In this document: positions 7,149 through 9,487 of the stretch, in pieces
How positions within the stretch are numbered: position 1 is the first letter of the stretch
How the letters are laid out: every line of letters starts with the position of its first letter
Assembly: GCA_017935525.1 (NCBI GenBank)
Contig: JAGBHJ010000255.1
Location: 1-9,487 of the forward strand
DNA from: Clostridia bacterium
GTDB lineage: Bacteria > Bacillota > Clostridia > HGM11327
Length of the DNA: 9,487 bases
Direction: 5' to 3'
The notes under the pieces: generated by a model
Seen by the model: only the letters and a program-made list of their open reading frames with translations
Database searches by the model: none
What the model was told of the DNA's origin: nothing
Program-made: the position numbers and the translations under genes

Positions 7149-8093
7149 ATGATGACACCACAACAGATCCTGGATGATATCAGATCGGACAGAGTAAAAA
7201 AGGTGATCCTGGACGCAGACGCATTTAACGAGATAGACGATCAGTACGCTCTTGCCTACTGCATAGGGTCGGACAAGATCGATCTGCTCTCCGTAAACGC
7301 ATCTGCATTTATCGACGAAAACCTTGCAAAGGACTTTGCAGACGCAGCTGCCAAGAGCTACGAGGAGATATTTAAGTGCTACACAAAGCTGGGAATTCCC
7401 GTGGACAGATACCCTACGTATCTGGGCGCAAGACGCCCCATCACCGAGGAGCCCGACTTTAAGCCCATAGACAACGCTGCATCCCGCAACATAATCAACA
7501 CCGTCAAGAATTCCGACGAGGTGGTATACGTTATCACCTCGGGAATACTGACAAACGTTGTTTCCGCTTGCATGATGGATCCATCCATATGCGACAATAT
7601 GGTGGTCATATTCCTTGGTTCAATGGCAATACAGGATGGGCGTGACTGTTGCGAGGGCAATTTGGAGACCGACTACGTTGCAGGTCAGATCCTCGTCAAC
7701 ATGGACGTTCCGCTGGTGCTTTTGCCCTGCGATCCTCATGGCTCCGCAGACATCAAATTCCACAAGAACGACTTTTTGGCATTTGAGGGAGACAGCGACG
7801 GCGCAGTATTCTACCGCTACCTTTTGCCAAGGTATTTTGCATCCGAGGAAAGATACCAAAAGGATGATTTCCGCTGGACAATGTGCGACCTTATGGGCGT
7901 TGCCGCCATCACACACCCCGAGTCCATCACGTTCTCCGTGGTGCCTGCCCCCGTGTTTACCGACGACAAGAAATTTGCCATCGACAGCACTCGCAGAAGG
8001 ATCCTTTACGGCACTCACCCCAAGAGCGAAATAATCGTACCCGACGCAGTTGCCTGCATCAAAAAAGTCATCGAAGAAAACCAAAAGCGTTAA
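7149..8093 (+). CDS. Nucleoside hydrolase superfamily protein, copy 4
   Basis: This is an intact protein of 314 residues (313 if the second ATG is used). The metal motif DADAFNEIDD (22-31) has the NE form found in many bacterial nucleoside hydrolases, unlike the AE form of copies 1-3. The region TSGILTNVVSA resembles the classical GPLTN segment most closely. CEGN supplies Glu169 and Asn171, DPHGS follows, and MCD supplies Asp247 with Cys246 at the usual catalytic His place. The GGN site reads GSM, so the classical Asn is lost, and a Cys-Cys pair lies just before ExN. The FKPIDNAASRN segment replaces the APxDSPAARN shared by copies 1, 2, 5 and 6. The C-terminus keeps DSTRRRI. It lies 18 bases after copy 3, and a terminator-like hairpin follows about 25 bases after its stop, so it may be the last gene of most transcripts from the 4182 promoter. 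Substrate unknown. Confidence 0.85.
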   Translation: MMTPQQILDDIRSDRVKKVILDADAFNEIDDQYALAYCIGSDKIDLLSVNASAFIDENLAKDFADAAAKSYEEIFKCYTKLGIPVDRYPTYLGARRPITEEPDFKPIDNAASRNIINTVKNSDEVVYVITSGILTNVVSACMMDPSICDNMVVIFLGSMAIQDGRDCCEGNLETDYVAGQILVNMDVPLVLLPCDPHGSADIKFHKNDFLAFEGDSDGAVFYRYLLPRYFASEERYQKDDFRWTMCDLMGVAAITHPESITFSVVPAPVFTDDKKFAIDSTRRRILYGTHPKSEIIVPDAVACIKKVIEENQKR

Positions 8094-8119
8094 CGCCCCC
8101 ATCGGCATTATAAAAAGAC

Positions 8120-8149
8120 GACCCCGATCAACACGTATTCGGGGTCTTT
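8120..8149 (+). terminator. Terminator-like hairpin between copies 4 and 5
   Basis: GACCCCGA (8120-8127) pairs perfectly with TCGGGGTC (8139-8146) around an 11-base loop and is followed by TTTATT. The stem is strong but the T-run is short and interrupted, so partial termination or attenuation is plausible. An A-rich flank on the left (8112-8116) would give the opposite strand a T-run too. No convincing promoter lies between this hairpin and copy 5, only 24 bases away. A TATAAA at 8109-8114 lacks a recognisable -35 box. Confidence 0.6.
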
Positions 8150-8161
8150 ATTAAAACAAAC

Positions 8162-8167
8162 AAGGAG
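8162..8167 (+). promoter_or_regulatory. Strong ribosome binding site of hydrolase copy 5
   Basis: AAGGAG lies six bases before ATG 8174. It is the best-placed site in the array, which suggests that copy 5 is translated independently of copy 4. Confidence 0.75.
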
Positions 8168-8173
8168 AAATAT

Positions 8174-9100
8174 ATGACACTTGACAGAATATTTGAAGAT
8201 ATAAGGACGGACAGAGTAAAAAAGATCATTCTGGACTCCGACATGGCAAACGAAATGGACGACCAGTACGCCCTTGCTTACTGCATCGGTTCAAAAAAGC
8301 TGAATCTGCTCTCTGTAAACGCCGCACCGTTCCACGGTGTCAAAAATCTTGACCAGCGTGGAGGTATGCTTGCAAGCTACAACGAGGCAGTCCGAATTCT
8401 TGAGGTTTGCCAAAAGCTGGACGAAATACCCGTTTACGAGGGCTCTGACAGAGAATTTACATCCGAGGACAATTTTGCCCCCATCGACTCCCCCGCTGCT
8501 CGCAACATCATCAAGACCGTAAAGGAGTCCGACGAGATCGTTTACGTGCTGACCACGGGCTGTTGCCCCAACATCATATCTGCATACTTTATGGATCCCT
8601 CCATTGCGGAGAATATGTGCGTAATTTGGCTTGGCGGCAACACATTCGAAAACGTGGAGTGTACGGAGTGTAACCTCTACATGGACTACCGTGCAGGACA
8701 GTTTTTGATGAATCTTCCCATACCCCTCCTGATGCTCCCTGCAATGGGTCCCATAAAGGAAAACGGCACTCAGGTTCTTTCTGTCAACTTTGACTGGTTA
8801 AGAAAGATCAAGGGAGACAAGCCCCAGCACGATTTCTTCAGAAAGGACTTCCCCATAGCATTCTACGGCAACAAAATAGATGACACCTCCACCACATGGA
8901 GCCACACGATATGGGACGTTGCAGCCCCCGCCGTGCTGACCGTTCCCGACGCATTTACGTTTAAGATCATCCCTGCCCCCATTTTTGGCGATGATGAAAA
9001 ATACGCATTTGACGATACCCGCCGCAAGATCGCATATATGGTCAAGCTGGACAAAAACATTGTGCTCAACGACTGCTTTGAAGCTATCAGCAATTTGTAA
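8174..9100 (+). CDS. Nucleoside hydrolase superfamily protein, copy 5
   Basis: This 308-residue intact protein is the copy closest to ordinary bacterial nucleoside hydrolases. It has DSDMANEMDD (21-30) for metal binding, TTGCCPNIISA in the GPLTN region, WLGGN (152-156) with the classical Asn, TECN with Glu165 and Asn167, and IWD (246-248) with Asp248. Trp247 at the catalytic-His position is, from memory, common in this bacterial subgroup and contrasts with the Cys of copies 1-4. The PHGS loop of copies 2-4 is replaced by a different segment (AMGPIKENGTQ, about 190-200). DDTRRKI lies near the C-terminus. It follows the hairpin at 8120-8149, has its own strong ribosome binding site, and its stop overlaps the ribosome binding site of copy 6. 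Copies 5 and 6 share DSDMANEMDD with almost identical DNA, so they look like the most recent duplicates. Riboside hydrolysis is the likely activity; the substrate is unknown. Confidence 0.87.
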   Translation: MTLDRIFEDIRTDRVKKIILDSDMANEMDDQYALAYCIGSKKLNLLSVNAAPFHGVKNLDQRGGMLASYNEAVRILEVCQKLDEIPVYEGSDREFTSEDNFAPIDSPAARNIIKTVKESDEIVYVLTTGCCPNIISAYFMDPSIAENMCVIWLGGNTFENVECTECNLYMDYRAGQFLMNLPIPLLMLPAMGPIKENGTQVLSVNFDWLRKIKGDKPQHDFFRKDFPIAFYGNKIDDTSTTWSHTIWDVAAPAVLTVPDAFTFKIIPAPIFGDDEKYAFDDTRRKIAYMVKLDKNIVLNDCFEAISNL

Positions 9101-9104
9101 GGAG
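9099..9104 (+). promoter_or_regulatory. Ribosome binding site of copy 6 overlapping the stop of copy 5
   Basis: AAGGAG begins inside the TAA stop (9098-9100) of copy 5 and lies seven bases from ATG 9112. This tight arrangement indicates co-transcription and probable translational coupling of copies 5 and 6. Confidence 0.7.
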
Positions 9105-9111
9105 AAAAGCT

Positions 9112-9487
9112 ATGTTGACATTGGAACAAATTCTTGAAGACCTTAAGACGAACAGAGTTAAAAAGGTAATTCTTGATTCCGACATGGCAAACGAAATGGA
9201 CGATCCCTACGCCCTTGCCCACTGCATCGGCTCAGAAAAGATCGACCTGCTCTCCGTAAACGCCGCACCCTATCACGAGGACGGCTGGACTACCCATAGC
9301 CAGGGCATGGAAAACAGCTATAACCTTACCATTGATATGCTGGAGCGTTTTGGCAAAAACGACGGATCTATTCCCGTTTATCGCGGCTCCGACAGGCAGT
9401 TTACCCCCGACGACGGCTTTGCCCCCATCGACTCCCCCGCTGCAAGGAACATCATCAAAACGGTAAAGGAGGCCCATGAGATCATAT
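9112..9487 (+). CDS. Nucleoside hydrolase superfamily protein, copy 6 (partial, runs off the window)
   Basis: The first 125 codons of a sixth paralog are present, open to the window edge. The shared N-terminal stretch EQILEDLKTNRVKK (5-18) leads into the metal motif DSDMANEMDD (22-31). The next residue is Pro32 where all five other copies have Gln, a position in a nearly invariant DDQY motif. His37 replaces the Tyr of the others. The FAPIDSPAARN segment is kept, almost identical in DNA to copy 5. The later ExN and Asp motifs lie beyond the window, so activity cannot be judged. It starts 11 bases after copy 5. Whether the array continues past this copy is unknown. Confidence 0.85.
   Translation, partial: MLTLEQILEDLKTNRVKKVILDSDMANEMDDPYALAHCIGSEKIDLLSVNAAPYHEDGWTTHSQGMENSYNLTIDMLERFGKNDGSIPVYRGSDRQFTPDDGFAPIDSPAARNIIKTVKEAHEII

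Noticed and set aside
7196..7202. A-AAA-AAG in the zero frame of copy 4 (also 8218-8224 in copy 5), the classical -1 slippery heptamer
   Set aside because: It encodes the conserved Val-Lys-Lys and is interrupted by a T in copies 1, 3 and 6. I see no obvious downstream stem or useful alternative product.
8109..8114. TATAAA as a -10 box for copies 5 and 6
   Set aside because: No -35-like sequence lies 16-18 bp upstream, and the hairpin would terminate such a transcript within about 30 bases.
4255..9487. CRISPR or other short-repeat array
   Set aside because: The periodic similarity is due to about 950-base paralogous genes; there are no short direct repeats with spacers.

Overview
The window reads as chromosomal DNA from a Bacillota, most likely Clostridia of the Ruminococcus/Oscillospiraceae kind. 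The reasons are the pth-mfd gene pair (a common Bacillota order), strong AGGAG-type ribosome binding sites, TGnTATAAT extended -10 promoters, and a balanced base composition. The family-level guess is weak. All genes lie on the + strand and coding density is very high; no stretch over 300 bases lacks a gene.

Region 1 (1-4173) is housekeeping: a promoter -10 element, pth (peptidyl-tRNA hydrolase) and, 15 bases later, mfd (transcription-repair coupling factor). Both look intact and probably share one transcript.

Region 2 (4174-4254) is a compact junction. A 12-14 bp perfect inverted repeat followed by T6 looks like the terminator of pth-mfd. Its left arm contains part of the -10 box of a near-consensus promoter (TTGATA, 17 bp, TGC-TATAAT) that drives what follows. 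A transcript starting there would lack most of the left arm, so the same DNA could stop mfd transcripts yet let the new one through.

Region 3 (4255-9487, running off the window) is the unusual part: six consecutive, divergent paralogs of the inosine-uridine nucleoside hydrolase superfamily. Each full copy is about 310-320 residues and has no signal peptide. Copies 1, 2, 4 and 5 are intact. Copy 3 carries a single-base deletion that splits an otherwise complete gene. Copy 6 is cut by the window edge, so the array may continue. All six share an N-terminal stretch of the type EQILxDIRSDRVKK before the first Asp-rich motif (DxDxxx[A/N]ExDD). All the readable full-length copies keep the ExN motif and the late Asp. 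The residue before that Asp is Cys in copies 1-4 and Trp in copy 5, where classical enzymes have a catalytic His. A terminator-like hairpin between copies 4 and 5 splits the array 4+2.

The substrates cannot be read from the sequence. Ribonucleoside or related riboside hydrolysis in the cytoplasm is the family expectation. The divergence at active-site positions suggests either different substrates per copy or heteromeric/regulatory members. No transporter, kinase or regulator is present in the window to narrow this down.
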